This document shows positions 22,438 to 31,822 of a DNA stretch of 64,000 bases, piece by piece. The stretch's first letter is position 1; each line of letters starts with the position of its first letter. The position numbers and the translations under genes are program-made. Origin of the DNA: Roseimicrobium gellanilyticum (GTDB lineage Bacteria > Verrucomicrobiota > Verrucomicrobiia > Verrucomicrobiales > Verrucomicrobiaceae); assembly GCF_003315205.1 (NCBI RefSeq), contig NZ_QNRR01000006.1, positions 62,001 to 126,000 of the forward strand. The letters run 5' to 3'. The notes beneath the pieces are model-generated. The model did no database searches and had not been told where the DNA came from. It was given only the letters and a program-made list of their open reading frames with translations.

Positions 22438-22953
22438 TTACGCTGCTTGTTCGCCTTTGGCCTTGAGGACGCGAGCGAGGGAGGCGGCGGGTTCGTTGAG
22501 GAGGCGCACCAGCGTGGAGGCGGGGGCCTGGAGAACACCAAGGAGCTGGGCGAGGAGCACTTCGCGGGAAGGCAGGTCGGCCAGGCTGTTGATGTTGTCG
22601 ACGCCGAGGTACTTGCCATCGAGCACGCCAGCCTTGAGCTGGGGCTTCTGGAACTCGGTCGAGAAGGTCTTCATCACCTTCGCGGCGGCGCAGACGTCCT
22701 TCTCACCGGTCACAATGGCGGTCTGTCCGGTAAGGGACTCGCCCAGCTCGGCGGGAAGACCAGCCTTGGTGGTGGCCTGCTTCACGAGGGTGTTCTTGTA
22801 CACATGCATCTCGGCGCCGGAGGCGCGGAGGCGCTTGCGCAGCTCTTCGAACTTGTCGACGGTGAGACCAGCGTAGTCCACGACGAACAGGAACGGGGAG
22901 GCGTTCACCTTCTGAAGAAGGTGGTCAATCAAAACAGTCTTTTCAGCTTTCAT
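22438..22953 (-). CDS. rplJ: Ribosomal protein uL10
   Basis: This 171-residue protein anchors the L7/L12 dimers to the 50S stalk base. The N-terminal rRNA-binding domain begins MKAEKTVLIDHLLQKVNASP and contains DYAGLTVDKFEELRKRLR. The C-terminal helix that carries L12 dimers is LLNEPAASLARVLKAKGEQA. The 18-bp gap to rplA leaves no room for the usual L10-binding leader in front of rplJ. Autoregulation must act elsewhere, for example at the operon start or in the rplJ-rplL spacer. Confidence 0.97.
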   Translation of the reverse strand: MKAEKTVLIDHLLQKVNASPFLFVVDYAGLTVDKFEELRKRLRASGAEMHVYKNTLVKQATTKAGLPAELGESLTGQTAIVTGEKDVCAAAKVMKTFSTEFQKPQLKAGVLDGKYLGVDNINSLADLPSREVLLAQLLGVLQAPASTLVRLLNEPAASLARVLKAKGEQAA

Positions 22954-22971
22954 GGTCTGGGGTCCTTCCCG

Positions 22972-23676
22972 TTAGGCGGCGATCTTGAGGTACTTGGTGA
23001 CGTCCACCTTCACGCCGGGGGACATGGTGGAAGCGAGCGTGATGCTCGCCACGTAGCGGCCCTTCGCGCTGGCGGGGCGGGCACGCATGACGGCTTCAAT
23101 GAGAGCATTGCCGTTCTCGACAAGGGCCTTCGCGTCGAAGCTTACCTTGCCAATGCCGGCGGCGATGTTGCCGTTCTTGTCGAGCTTGAAGTCGGCGCGG
23201 CCGGCCTTCACAGCCTTCACTGCACCTGCGGTGTCATCCGTCACGGTGCCTGTCTTCGGGTTGGGCATCAAACCGCGAGGTCCAAGTTGCTTACCGAGTT
23301 TACGCACTTCGGTCATCGCAGCGGGAGTGGCGATGGCGACATCGAAATCCGTGAATCCATCCTTCACCTTGGCGATGAGGTCTTCATAACCGACGATTTC
23401 CGCACCAGCGGCCTTCGCGGCGGCAGCGGCGTCGCCCTGGGCGAACACGGCCACTTTCACGCTCTTACCGGAACCGTTGGGCAGCGGGCAGGTGCCGCGA
23501 ACCATCTGGTCGGACTTCTTGGGGTCGACGGTAAGTTTGAAGGACAAGCTCACCGTTTCGGAGAACTTGGCGGTCGGGAGCTTCTTGATCAGCTCGGCAG
23601 CTTCTTCGAGGGAGAAGAGCTTGTCGGCAGGCACCATTTCGGCGGCCTTGTTGTAGCGCTTGCTTCTTTGTTTCAT
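22972..23676 (-). CDS. rplA: Ribosomal protein uL1
   Basis: This 234-residue protein forms the mobile L1 stalk at the E site and, in many bacteria, represses its own operon by binding the rplK-rplA mRNA. Conserved blocks include KQRSKRYNKAAEM at the start, DQMVRGTCPLPNGSGKSVKV, KLGKQLGPRGLMPNPKTGTV and ASITLASTMSPGVKVD at the end. The length is standard. It follows rplK by 69 bp. Confidence 0.98.
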   Translation of the reverse strand: MKQRSKRYNKAAEMVPADKLFSLEEAAELIKKLPTAKFSETVSLSFKLTVDPKKSDQMVRGTCPLPNGSGKSVKVAVFAQGDAAAAAKAAGAEIVGYEDLIAKVKDGFTDFDVAIATPAAMTEVRKLGKQLGPRGLMPNPKTGTVTDDTAGAVKAVKAGRADFKLDKNGNIAAGIGKVSFDAKALVENGNALIEAVMRARPASAKGRYVASITLASTMSPGVKVDVTKYLKIAA

Positions 23677-23745
23677 GGATGGGGTGCAGTGGTAGCGAGC
23701 TGTGAGGCTCTCCTGCGGATTTGGATGTTATGACGACTGAAAAAC

Positions 23746-24171
23746 TTAGCCTGCGATCTCAATGCCCATCTGGCGGGCGGTACCAGCCATGATGCGGCAG
23801 GCGGCGTCCAGATCGGTGGTGTTGAGGTCGGCAATCTTGGCCTTGGCCACGTCTTCAAGCTGCTTGCGGGTCAGCTTGGCCACCTTGGTCTTGTTGGGCT
23901 CCTTGGATCCGGAAGCCAGGTTGGCCGCCTTCTTGAGCAGGATGGAGGCCGGGGGCTGCTTCGTGATGAAGGTAAAGCTCTTGTCCTTGTAGACGGAGAT
24001 GACGGTTGGCAGGATGTCACCGGCCACCTTTTGCGTGGCGGCGTTGAACTCCTTGCAGAACGCCATGATGTTCACGCCCGCCTGGCCCAGCGCAGGTCCG
24101 ATCGGGGGGGCAGGATTGGCGGCTCCAGCCTTGATCTGAAGCTTGATGACTTTGACGACTTCTTTGGCCAT
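23746..24171 (-). CDS. rplK: Ribosomal protein uL11
   Basis: This 141-residue protein binds the GTPase-centre rRNA. The diagnostic proline-rich N-terminal block [20 protein letters not shown] and the C-terminal [12 protein letters not shown] are both complete, as is the [18 protein letters not shown] stretch. It lies 69 bp after nusG, the conserved order. Confidence 0.98.
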   Translation of the reverse strand: MAKEVVKVIKLQIKAGAANPAPPIGPALGQAGVNIMAFCKEFNAATQKVAGDILPTVISVYKDKSFTFITKQPPASILLKKAANLASGSKEPNKTKVAKLTRKQLEDVAKAKIADLNTTDLDAACRIMAGTARQMGIEIAG

Positions 24172-24240
24172 TGCTGATTACTCCGTGTTGTGCGTTAGGT
24201 GTTTAGAAATTGGATAGCGCGGGGCGAATTGAACGGGCCA

Positions 24241-24810
24241 CTAGGCCTTCTCGACCTGCCAGTACTCGAGGTCCACCGGCGTGGCGCGACCGAAGATGTT
24301 GACCGAGACACGAAGCAGGCCCTTGTCGGGATCCACTTCTTCGATGATGCCGGTCTGACTTTCGAAGGGACCATCCGCCACGCGGACGCTGTCACCGACG
24401 GAGAAGGAGAACTTGGGCTTGGCGCCTTCTTCGCGCTCTTTGATCTGGCCAAGGAGAGTTTCCACTTCCTTCGGACGAAGCGGAATGGGATGATCCTTGG
24501 TACCGGCGAAATTGAGGAAGCCGTCCGTTTCCTTCACAAAGTGCCAGGTCTGGACGACAGGCTTGTTGTTTTCATCCAAGAGCCACATGTTGGCCAGGAT
24601 GTAACCAGGGAACACCTTGCGGGTGGATTCGCTCTTCTTGCCCTTCTTGACCTCGGCCACACGTTCGGTGGGCACGATGACCTTGTAGATGTAGTCGCCC
24701 ATCTCCTCGGTCTGGATGCGGCGCTCCATGTTCTCACGCACCCGCTGCTCAAGTCCGGCGCGGACGTGGATCACGTACCACTGATCACGAGGTGAGGGGA
24801 TGATAGGCAT
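24241..24810 (-). CDS. nusG: Transcription termination/antitermination factor NusG
   Basis: NusG binds RNA polymerase and couples it to Rho or to ribosomal protein S10. The 189-residue form starting at the ATG at 24810 has the NGN domain (DQWYVIHVRAGLEQRVREN, then VFPGYILANMWLLDEN) and the C-terminal KOW domain (FSVGDSVRVADGPFESQTG). The longer in-frame TTG start at 24861 would add 17 hydrophobic residues with no counterpart in the family. Gene order secE-nusG-rplK is conserved. Confidence 0.97.
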   Translation of the reverse strand: MPIIPSPRDQWYVIHVRAGLEQRVRENMERRIQTEEMGDYIYKVIVPTERVAEVKKGKKSESTRKVFPGYILANMWLLDENNKPVVQTWHFVKETDGFLNFAGTKDHPIPLRPKEVETLLGQIKEREEGAKPKFSFSVGDSVRVADGPFESQTGIIEEVDPDKGLLRVSVNIFGRATPVDLEYWQVEKA

Positions 24811-24868
24811 GAGGGAAACGAAAAAAATGAAAATCTGGAGGCGGCAGGACCGGCGGCGCAAGCACGGG

Positions 24869-25078
24869 CTAGGCCGTAAACATGCGGAAGAACATGCGCA
24901 GCGCGAAGTCGAAGAAGCCCACGAATCCGGAAAGCAGAATCATGGCAACGAACACCACGATGGTGGCATCGGTGAGCTCCTTGTATTTGGCGAAACCCTT
25001 TTCCTTGGGGTCCCAGGGCCAGGTGGCCTTCTTGAGCTCAGCCATCACTTCGGTAAGATAGCGCGTCAGGCGGGTCAT
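24869..25078 (-). CDS. secE: Preprotein translocase subunit SecE
   Basis: This is a 69-residue, single-span SecE of the short bacterial type: a cytoplasmic amphipathic helix containing YLTEVMAELKKATWPWDPKE, then one membrane helix (ATIVVFVAMILLSGFVGFFD). It clamps SecY in the translocon. The frame stays open to 25147 but that would run into tRNA-Trp, so the ATG at 25078 is the start. Confidence 0.95.
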   Translation of the reverse strand: MTRLTRYLTEVMAELKKATWPWDPKEKGFAKYKELTDATIVVFVAMILLSGFVGFFDFALRMFFRMFTA

Positions 25079-25116
25079 GTGAACGTCAAGCAGGCTTGGA
25101 CTTTCCGGAAAATTGG

Positions 25117-25189
25117 CACGCCAGGAGGGACTCGAACCCCCAACCAATGGTTTTGGAGACCACTACTCTACCAATTGAGCTACTGGCGT
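25117..25189 (-). tRNA. tRNA-Trp (CCA anticodon)
   Basis: Read on the minus strand, a complete 73-nt cloverleaf is present. The acceptor ACGCCAG pairs with CTGGCGT, the D arm is GCTC/GAGT, the anticodon loop is CTCCAAA with anticodon CCA, and the T arm is GGGGG-TTCGAGT-CCCTC with one mismatch. The discriminator base is G, as expected for tRNA-Trp. CCA is not encoded. It lies directly upstream of secE, the usual place in many bacteria. Confidence 0.95.
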
Positions 25190-25213
25190 GTATGACTTGA
25201 CGGACTGTCGTTA

Positions 25214-25241
25214 TTTCTAATGCGGTTTGAAGAGATTTCAA
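25214..25241 (-). promoter_or_regulatory. Predicted sigma70-type promoter for tRNA-Trp-secE-nusG operon
   Basis: On the minus strand TTGAAA (25241-25236) and TAGAAA (25219-25214) are separated by 16 bp. They end about 25 bp before the first tRNA-Trp base. They match the -35 consensus at five of six positions and the -10 at four of six. The tuf terminator just upstream makes a fresh promoter here necessary. Confidence 0.55.
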
Positions 25242-25261
25242 GCAAGTGCCTTGAGGCGACA

Positions 25262-25293
25262 AGACCGCCGCGAGACTTCGAGCCTCGCGGCGG
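25262..25293 (-). terminator. Terminator after tuf
   Basis: On the minus strand CCGCCGCGAG (25293-25284) pairs perfectly with CTCGCGGCGG (25274-25265), loop 9 nt, followed by TCTTGTC. It begins 24 bp after the tuf stop and separates the tRNA-Thr-tuf unit from the tRNA-Trp-secE unit. Confidence 0.75.
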
Positions 25294-25316
25294 CTGTTCC
25301 AAACGGCACTAAATGA

Positions 25317-26501
<1,185 letters not shown>

Positions 26502-26566
26502 TGTCTTGGGTTAGTAGTGCTCGTTTGGTGTTTGGGGGAAAGTTGCGAAATCCGAGAGACGAATGG

Positions 26567-26638
26567 AGCTTGTGGTGGGAATTGAACCCACGACCTCGTC
26601 CTTACCAAGGACGTGCTCTACCCCTGAGCTACACAAGC
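26567..26638 (-). tRNA. tRNA-Thr (GGT anticodon)
   Basis: A 72-nt cloverleaf on the minus strand: acceptor GCTTGTG pairs with CACAAGC, the D arm is GCTC/GAGC, the anticodon loop is TTGGTAA with anticodon GGT, the stem CGTCC/GGACG is perfect, and the T arm is GTGGG-TTCAATT-CCCAC. Discriminator is T (U), the base common in threonine tRNAs. It leads the tuf transcript. Confidence 0.95.
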
Positions 26639-26746
26639 GCACCAACGTCTGTGGAGACGCGCCCTTATCCCGCAAAGACAAAAAGACCCTTCCACGCGCT
26701 AGCGTAGAGAAGAGATCTCCCGGTCCTTGCCGAAAAAGAGGTCCGC

Positions 26747-26774
26747 AAGGTACTGGCCTGGCAATTTCTGTCAA
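26747..26774 (-). promoter_or_regulatory. Predicted promoter of the tRNA-Thr-tuf unit
   Basis: Minus-strand TTGACA (26774-26769) is a perfect -35, preceded by a T-rich stretch resembling an UP element. A TACCTT -10 (26752-26747) follows after 16 bp, then a GC-rich GCGGACC. GC-rich discriminators are typical of growth-rate and stringently controlled promoters. The rest of the 336-bp spacer, 26775-26974, shows only weak palindromes (GCAGGAGT at 26868-26875 against ACTCCTGC at 26961-26968). Confidence 0.55.
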
Positions 26775-26974
26775 AAAAAGTTTGATGTTTTTTTGAGCAT
26801 TTTCCCTAACGGATCTTAACGGGTGCGGGCCTTGTTGAGTCAAACAGACTCAGTCCCGATGGCTGAAGCAGGAGTCGACGCCGCTTGGAAGGCGGTGATT
26901 CCGGATCATTTCGGACCTTGAAACCACACAAACAATTCAAAGCCAAGGTGTAGCAGGCCTACTCCTGCACCAAC

Positions 26975-27331
26975 TCAACCAATGAGTCGCGGCAAAAACA
27001 CCAGCCCGCCGACCACGACTGCAAATAGAGCCGCCAGCAACACCGCCGCTGCTGCCAGGTCTTTCGCCCGGCCAATCAAGGGGTGCCGCTCCCGCGTCAC
27101 GGCGTCACAAGTCAGCTCAATCGCCGTGTTCACGGCCTCGGCCACCCACACCAGAGCCATGGCCGGTATCAACGCCAGCCACTCGGTCCGCGTCAGTCCG
27201 AGCCCCAGTCCCAGCCCCACCACCCCCACGGACGCCAGCAGGTGCCATCGGGCATGCGGCTGGGTCTTCAGCAGGTCCACCAGCCCGGCAAAAGCGCACC
27301 GGAAGGAGGACCACTTGAGGGTGAGTTTCAT
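26975..27331 (-). CDS. dgkA: Diacylglycerol kinase / undecaprenol kinase (DgkA family)
   Basis: This 118-residue small integral-membrane kinase recycles diacylglycerol or undecaprenol by ATP-dependent phosphorylation at the inner membrane. The family signature WVAEAVNTAIELTCDAVT is present around residues 61-78 and three hydrophobic helices can be seen. The usual amphipathic start (SSFRCAFAGLVDLLKTQPHA) matches the family. The reading frame is open much further upstream, but that part is a shadow of the permease. The ATG at 27331 overlaps the permease stop by 4 bp (ATGA), so dgkA is probably translated by coupling. Confidence 0.9.
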   Translation of the reverse strand: MKLTLKWSSFRCAFAGLVDLLKTQPHARWHLLASVGVVGLGLGLGLTRTEWLALIPAMALVWVAEAVNTAIELTCDAVTRERHPLIGRAKDLAAAAVLLAALFAVVVGGLVFLPRLIG

Positions 27332-28635
27332 GACGCAGATGCCTTTCCCCGGGTGGCATAATACAACACCACCCCAATGATCAAGGTCGTAGCCCCCCAG
27401 GCGGTTTCCACGGGTTTGTCGATGGCGAGGGCGACGAGCATCCAGATGCTCACCAGGGAATAAAGAATCACCGGCAGCGGGTAGAACGGCACCTTGAAAG
27501 GACGCTCCACCTTCGGCATGCGCCGCCGCAGCCACGGCACGGCCAGCACGCAGAGGAAGGAGGACACTTGCAGCAGCCCCATGATGTAAAGAAGGAGCTG
27601 CTCCACCCGGCCGGTGAACATCAGCACCAGGACAAAGGCGGTGATGAGCACCACCGCGAGCCACGGCGCACCGAGGCGGTTGGGACGGTCCAGCGCACGC
27701 AGCGCGTGCGCATCCTGCCCGATGACCCGCAGCACCCGTGTACCCGAGAAGAGCATGGCGCTCACGTGGGCAATAAGACCAAATGCAATCAGCGCGCCGG
27801 CAGCATCTCCCCCACTCTGGCCAAAAATGGCACGCCCTGAGATGAGCCCCACCTGCTCCTGATTTTCCATCGCCTCCCACGGCGTGGTGATGAGGAACAC
27901 CGCATTCAACATCACATAAAGCACCAGCACGGAAGCCGTGCCCCACACCAGGGCGCGCGGCACATTGCGATGCGGGTCGCGAATCTCCCCGGCGACATAG
28001 GCGGCGGCATTCCACCCTGCATACGCATACATCACATACACCAACGAGACCGCATACGACTCGCTGACATACAACCTGCCGTCCCCTGTCTTGGGGGCCA
28101 GCAGCGACCAGTCCTTCCCCGCCATGAAAAATGCCCCGGCGATGAATGCCAGGATCAGGCCAAATTTCAGCACGGTGAAGCCCAACTGAAAGCGCTCGAT
28201 GAGCTGCAGATGGCAGAGCTGTACCAGCATGATGCCCAGCACCAGGCCCACGCCCAGCGCCTGCGGATGCAACTGGGGCCAGATGCCATGCATGTAGCTT
28301 CCGAACACCAGGGCCGCCGCCGCTATGGGTGCCGCGAATCCCGCCGTCATGCTCACCCACCCTGCCAGAAAGCCGAGCAGCGGATGGTATGCCTTTGTCA
28401 GCAGGTGGTACTCCCCGCCTGACCGCGGCAGCATGGCGCCCAGCTCGGCGTAGCAGAGTGCTCCGCACAAGGAGAGAATGCCACCCACCCCCCAGAGCAC
28501 CAGGATGGGGAAGCCCGAAGGGATGCCCGGAAGCTGAAACCCCAGACTCGTAAATACCCCCGTGCCCACCATGCTGGCCACGACAATCGAAGTGGCGGCA
28601 GACAGGGAAAGGCTCGGGGGGCGGGCGTCGGACAC
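27328..28635 (-). CDS. APC-superfamily amino acid permease
   Basis: This 435-residue inner-membrane transporter has about twelve hydrophobic helices. The broken first helix characteristic of the LeuT-fold APC family is present (SMVGTGVFTSLGFQ, around residue 20), as is the helix 3 region LPRSGGEYHLLTKAYHP, with a GGEY motif common in amino acid permeases. The most likely role is uptake or exchange of an amino acid; the substrate is not predictable. The start is a GTG (28635). It is coupled to dgkA by a 4-bp stop/start overlap. Divergent to a lipoprotein gene. Confidence 0.85.
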   Translation of the reverse strand: MSDARPPSLSLSAATSIVVASMVGTGVFTSLGFQLPGIPSGFPILVLWGVGGILSLCGALCYAELGAMLPRSGGEYHLLTKAYHPLLGFLAGWVSMTAGFAAPIAAAALVFGSYMHGIWPQLHPQALGVGLVLGIMLVQLCHLQLIERFQLGFTVLKFGLILAFIAGAFFMAGKDWSLLAPKTGDGRLYVSESYAVSLVYVMYAYAGWNAAAYVAGEIRDPHRNVPRALVWGTASVLVLYVMLNAVFLITTPWEAMENQEQVGLISGRAIFGQSGGDAAGALIAFGLIAHVSAMLFSGTRVLRVIGQDAHALRALDRPNRLGAPWLAVVLITAFVLVLMFTGRVEQLLLYIMGLLQVSSFLCVLAVPWLRRRMPKVERPFKVPFYPLPVILYSLVSIWMLVALAIDKPVETAWGATTLIIGVVLYYATRGKASAS

Positions 28636-28735
28636 CGCTCATGAATCCACAGAATCCGCCGATGGCATGTGGAATTTTCTCCTTCCGCTTGAGTCTTGCT
28701 TTATGCGCACAGGAATCCTGCTAGCCTGCCGTCGC

Positions 28736-29926
28736 ATGTCACGCCATCGCTCCCCCCTGCGGTCCGTTTCCCTCCTCAGTGCACTCAGCGCGACGCTTTT
28801 GCTGACCCAGTGCAGCACCCCGCCCGGACCCACGGAGGTACGCCGCGCGGAGGCGGTGGATGGCACGGAGCTCTTCCCCGCTCCGGTGGAGCTCAATGTT
28901 CCCAAGAGCAACATCGCCCTGAATGACGCGGCGCGTTTTCTGGCGGGCATGCCCCCGCTCGGCGGACAGGATGCCTTTCGTGACCTGCGCGCCTCGCCGC
29001 AGTGGCAAAGCCATGCCACTCGCATGAATGGCCTGTGGCATGACTTCACGATTCGCCACGGCCAGCCTGTCAGCAACTGGGCCAGCGCGGAGATGGGCGA
29101 CCTGCGCCGTGCCAATGCCGTCTTCTATCCGTTCAGCGGTCCGGATTTCCTCTTTGCGCATCTCTTCTACCCGCATGCGGAGACCTACCTGCTCTGCGGC
29201 CTGGAACCTTGCGACCCTCTCCCCGACTGGGGCTGGCTCACACCGGATGACATCGCCTCCGGTTGCGATGGCCTCTATAACTCACTCGATAACATCCTGC
29301 AGTTCTCCTATTTCATCACGAAGGAGATGAAGTCAGACCTGCAGTCCACGCGCTTCCGCGGGGTACTGCCCGTCTTCCTCGTATTCCTCGCGCGCACCGG
29401 TCACGTGGTGGAGAGCATCGATGCCGTGCGGCTCGACGGAAACGGCAACCCCGAGGTGATTTCGAAATCCAACGGCACCCCCCCCGGTCTCCTCATCCGC
29501 TACAGTGGCGTGGGTGGCTCGAAGCGCATCTTCTACTTCTCCCAGGACCTCGGTGACGGCGCGTGCAAACCCGGTGGCCCCTTCCTGCGCTTCGCCTCTT
29601 CCCTGGGCAAACCCGCCGCCCTCGCCAAGAGCGCGAGCTACCTCATGCACGAGCCCTACTTCAGCCATGTGCGCAACCACGTGCTCACCCACTGCCGCGG
29701 CATTGTCCAGGACCCGAGTGGCATCCCCTACCGTTCCTTTGCCGAGCGTGGATGGAACGTGCGCCTCTATGGCAACTACCAGCGCACGCTCGACATCTTC
29801 CAGAAGTACGAGCAGCCTGACCTCTCCTCCGCCTACCAGACCGGCGGAGGGGAGCCCATTGGCTTTGGCATCGGCTACCTCACCAATCCTGCCACGACCT
29901 CACTGATGCTGGCGCGCCCCAATTGA
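28736..29926 (+). CDS. Conserved lipoprotein of unknown function
   Basis: This 396-residue protein starts at an ATG with a basic segment (MSRHRSPLRS), a hydrophobic core (SLLSALSATLLLTQ) and a lipobox Cys (LTQC), so it is an envelope lipoprotein. An ATG 33 bp upstream is possible but would add a second hydrophobic stretch. The mature part is rich in aromatic residues and contains FYPFSGPDFLFAHLFYPHAE, FYFSQDLGDG and SYLMHEPYFSHVRNHVL; I recognise no named enzyme family. The spaced Ser/Tyr/Asp/His motifs could suggest a hydrolase, but no catalytic set can be proved. The last 27 bp overlap the end of the convergent gene 29900-30460. Confidence 0.6.
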   Translation: MSRHRSPLRSVSLLSALSATLLLTQCSTPPGPTEVRRAEAVDGTELFPAPVELNVPKSNIALNDAARFLAGMPPLGGQDAFRDLRASPQWQSHATRMNGLWHDFTIRHGQPVSNWASAEMGDLRRANAVFYPFSGPDFLFAHLFYPHAETYLLCGLEPCDPLPDWGWLTPDDIASGCDGLYNSLDNILQFSYFITKEMKSDLQSTRFRGVLPVFLVFLARTGHVVESIDAVRLDGNGNPEVISKSNGTPPGLLIRYSGVGGSKRIFYFSQDLGDGACKPGGPFLRFASSLGKPAALAKSASYLMHEPYFSHVRNHVLTHCRGIVQDPSGIPYRSFAERGWNVRLYGNYQRTLDIFQKYEQPDLSSAYQTGGGEPIGFGIGYLTNPATTSLMLARPN

Positions 29927-30460
29927 CGACACCGCCGCCGGTACGGCCCCGAGGGGAGAATTCTCCTTGGGCTTGGTCGCATCCACCGGCACCATGAACT
30001 GCTTCCGGAACTGCTGGCCGAAGAAGCAGAGCAACGGACCTTTGGGCGTCGCGATGGCAAAATCATAGACCGCATCTCCCCGCGGTTTCAATTCACTCAG
30101 GGGGATGCGCCAGCAGCGCTTCCCGATGCCGAGGGGTAGTGGCTCGTGGCAGAGGATCATCATTTGTCCATCCTGATAGCAGGACAGCTTGCGCCGCATG
30201 GTCAGCTCATTGACCTTGCAGTGCTCCTTGATGACTCTGAGCTTCCCAAAGTCGCAGGTCTGAATTTGAAATCGTTTCAGGCCATCAAACACCTTGGAGG
30301 TGCTGAGCAGAAACCAGCAGAAGACGAAACACACGACAGAAGCGCCTGCAAGCAGGACACCCAGGGACACATAAGTCTCGGCAGCGAGAGCAAGGAAGCC
30401 AACGCTCAATGATTCGTAAGGGAAACTCATAAGACTTCGATTCATCCCGTCGAGGCACAT
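29900..30460 (-). CDS. Hypothetical membrane-anchored protein
   Basis: This 186-residue protein has one or two hydrophobic helices near the N-terminus (LGVLLAGASVVCFVFCWFLL) and a soluble C-terminal domain of about 125 residues with a beta-rich, Cys-containing sequence (QIQTCDFGKLRVIKEHCKVN, then CYQDGQMMILCHEPLPLG). Several ATG codons near 30460, 30445 and 30430 could serve as start. Its final nine codons overlap the C-terminal codons of the convergent lipoprotein gene. Codon use is less GC-biased than in its neighbours. No domain recognised. Confidence 0.45.
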   Translation of the reverse strand: MCLDGMNRSLMSFPYESLSVGFLALAAETYVSLGVLLAGASVVCFVFCWFLLSTSKVFDGLKRFQIQTCDFGKLRVIKEHCKVNELTMRRKLSCYQDGQMMILCHEPLPLGIGKRCWRIPLSELKPRGDAVYDFAIATPKGPLLCFFGQQFRKQFMVPVDATKPKENSPLGAVPAAVSSIGARQHQ

Positions 30461-30538
30461 CACGGGATGGACGAAAATTTAAATCCCTGCACGCTGATTG
30501 GAAACCGTATGGTAAAAATCTGAGGCATTATTTAGCAA

Positions 30539-30570
30539 CCCGGCATTGCAATCATACGTGCAACGCCGGG
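30539..30570 (-). terminator. Hairpin after the DUF3500-like gene
   Basis: CCCGGC(A)TTGCA at 30539-30549 pairs with TGCAA(C)GCCGGG at 30559-30570, leaving a short loop. It lies 23 bp beyond the stop codon of the minus-strand gene at 30593. There is no clear U-run. Confidence 0.4.
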
Positions 30571-30592
30571 CATGGAACCGGTCCGTGCTGAC

Positions 30593-31588
30593 TTACGCCG
30601 AGTCCTTGATGTGCGCCCAGCAATGCACGTGGGGCGCTCCACGGAAATACCAAATCATCGCCGGTCCCTCAATCTGCCACACATCCCACACCCCATCGTT
30701 TCCGATGTCGTGGTTTTTGCTGAAGGCCATGTGCAGCGTGTCGAAGCCATTCTTCTCGATGAGCTTCATGGACTCCGCCGCGTCCTCCTTGCGGAAAGGC
30801 AGCAGCAGGTCCGCGAGCACCTTGCGCACGAGGTCCTTTTGATCCGCGGACAGCGAACCGACAGGAATGCCATCCAGCCCACTGGTCTTGCCGGAGAGCT
30901 TCACGGTATTATTCCCCTGCTCACCGCGCAGGTGATCCACCAGGGCGACCTCGCGCTGTTTGCCATCGAGCGCTGCAAAGACCTCATTCGCCCGCTTCGC
31001 CTGGTACCAGTATACATTGCCCGCGTGGTCCGCCTCTTCGTTGAAGGACTTCGCCGCGTGTCCGTAGAAAATCGGACCTCCGAACGCCGTGCCCGCAAGG
31101 CTGTCGCCATCCGCACGCCGCGTGCAGTGCCTGCCGGTCAGCACAAACTGGAACTTGCCCGTGCCCGGCTCGCCGAAGAGCGCAATGCTCGCACTGCCGA
31201 ACCCGCCGTCACCCTTGTTGTCCGCATCGAACTGCTCCCAGACCTTCGCCTTGTACTCGTCGCTGTGGAGTTTGTCGAAGGCTTCACGAACCATCGCCTG
31301 CTGGTCCTTGCCCAGCACCTGGTCGATGCGCTTGGGCGTGATGTGCCAGTTGTTGTCCACCTTCCCCCGCAGCTTGTGCTCATACGGGAAGCACAGCTCC
31401 TTGCGCTGCGCTTCATCGAGTGACTTGTACAGCGTGGTCACGAGCGTCTCGGAAGCAGGCAGCTTGGGCGCAGCAGCAGCAGTGGCGGCACTGGCCTCAG
31501 AAAAGGCGCGGCTTCCCATGAGGGCACCGCCAGCGGCGGTGAGGCCCTGAAGAATGAAATCGCGGCGGGTCGGCGTGGGCGTGTTCAT
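30593..31588 (-). CDS. Exported Tat-signal protein, DUF3500-like
   Basis: This 331-residue protein opens with TPTRRDFILQGLTAAGGALM, a twin-arginine export signal (RRDF), so it is probably exported folded. The body contains CFPYEHKLRGKVDNNWHITP, IALFGEPGTGKFQFVLTGRH and WYFRGAPHVHCWAHI, with several His, Cys and Trp residues that could bind a metal or cofactor. This arrangement resembles the DUF3500 family, whose function is not established. FGEPGTGK looks like a Walker A but sits in a beta-strand context of this family, so I do not call it an ATP-binding site. Apparently monocistronic; a possible hairpin follows. Confidence 0.6.
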   Translation of the reverse strand: MNTPTPTRRDFILQGLTAAGGALMGSRAFSEASAATAAAAPKLPASETLVTTLYKSLDEAQRKELCFPYEHKLRGKVDNNWHITPKRIDQVLGKDQQAMVREAFDKLHSDEYKAKVWEQFDADNKGDGGFGSASIALFGEPGTGKFQFVLTGRHCTRRADGDSLAGTAFGGPIFYGHAAKSFNEEADHAGNVYWYQAKRANEVFAALDGKQREVALVDHLRGEQGNNTVKLSGKTSGLDGIPVGSLSADQKDLVRKVLADLLLPFRKEDAAESMKLIEKNGFDTLHMAFSKNHDIGNDGVWDVWQIEGPAMIWYFRGAPHVHCWAHIKDSA

Positions 31589-31822
31589 GGCAGGAGTTAC
31601 GAGGCGGCGGCTGCCATGTTACAAGAATTTCGTGCGCCGGGGCAAGCTGCGCTTCCGATGCGACGCCGGGAAAAAGCCCTGGCCTTGAGTTCACCCTAGA
31701 TGAGAGGATTGCAGGCGGCGGACTGATGGGGAAGCAAGACCTCAGCCTGCTCCATTCATCTTTCCACGGCAGCTAAAGCAGCCGCTCCTTGGGGTGGCAT
31801 TGGCTACGCTGCTCCTCCCCCC

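Noticed and set aside
22438-22971. An L10-type leader in front of rplJ
   Set aside because: Only 18 bp separate rplA and rplJ, too little for the known leader structure.
26975-28642. 555-codon frame covering dgkA and the permease
   Set aside because: Only the last 118 codons (dgkA) look like protein; the first part is the out-of-frame shadow of the permease.
31160-31200. Walker A-like GEPGTGK in the DUF3500-like protein
   Set aside because: No Walker B or other kinase/ATPase motif follows, the protein is exported by Tat, and the segment fits a strand-turn in its family.
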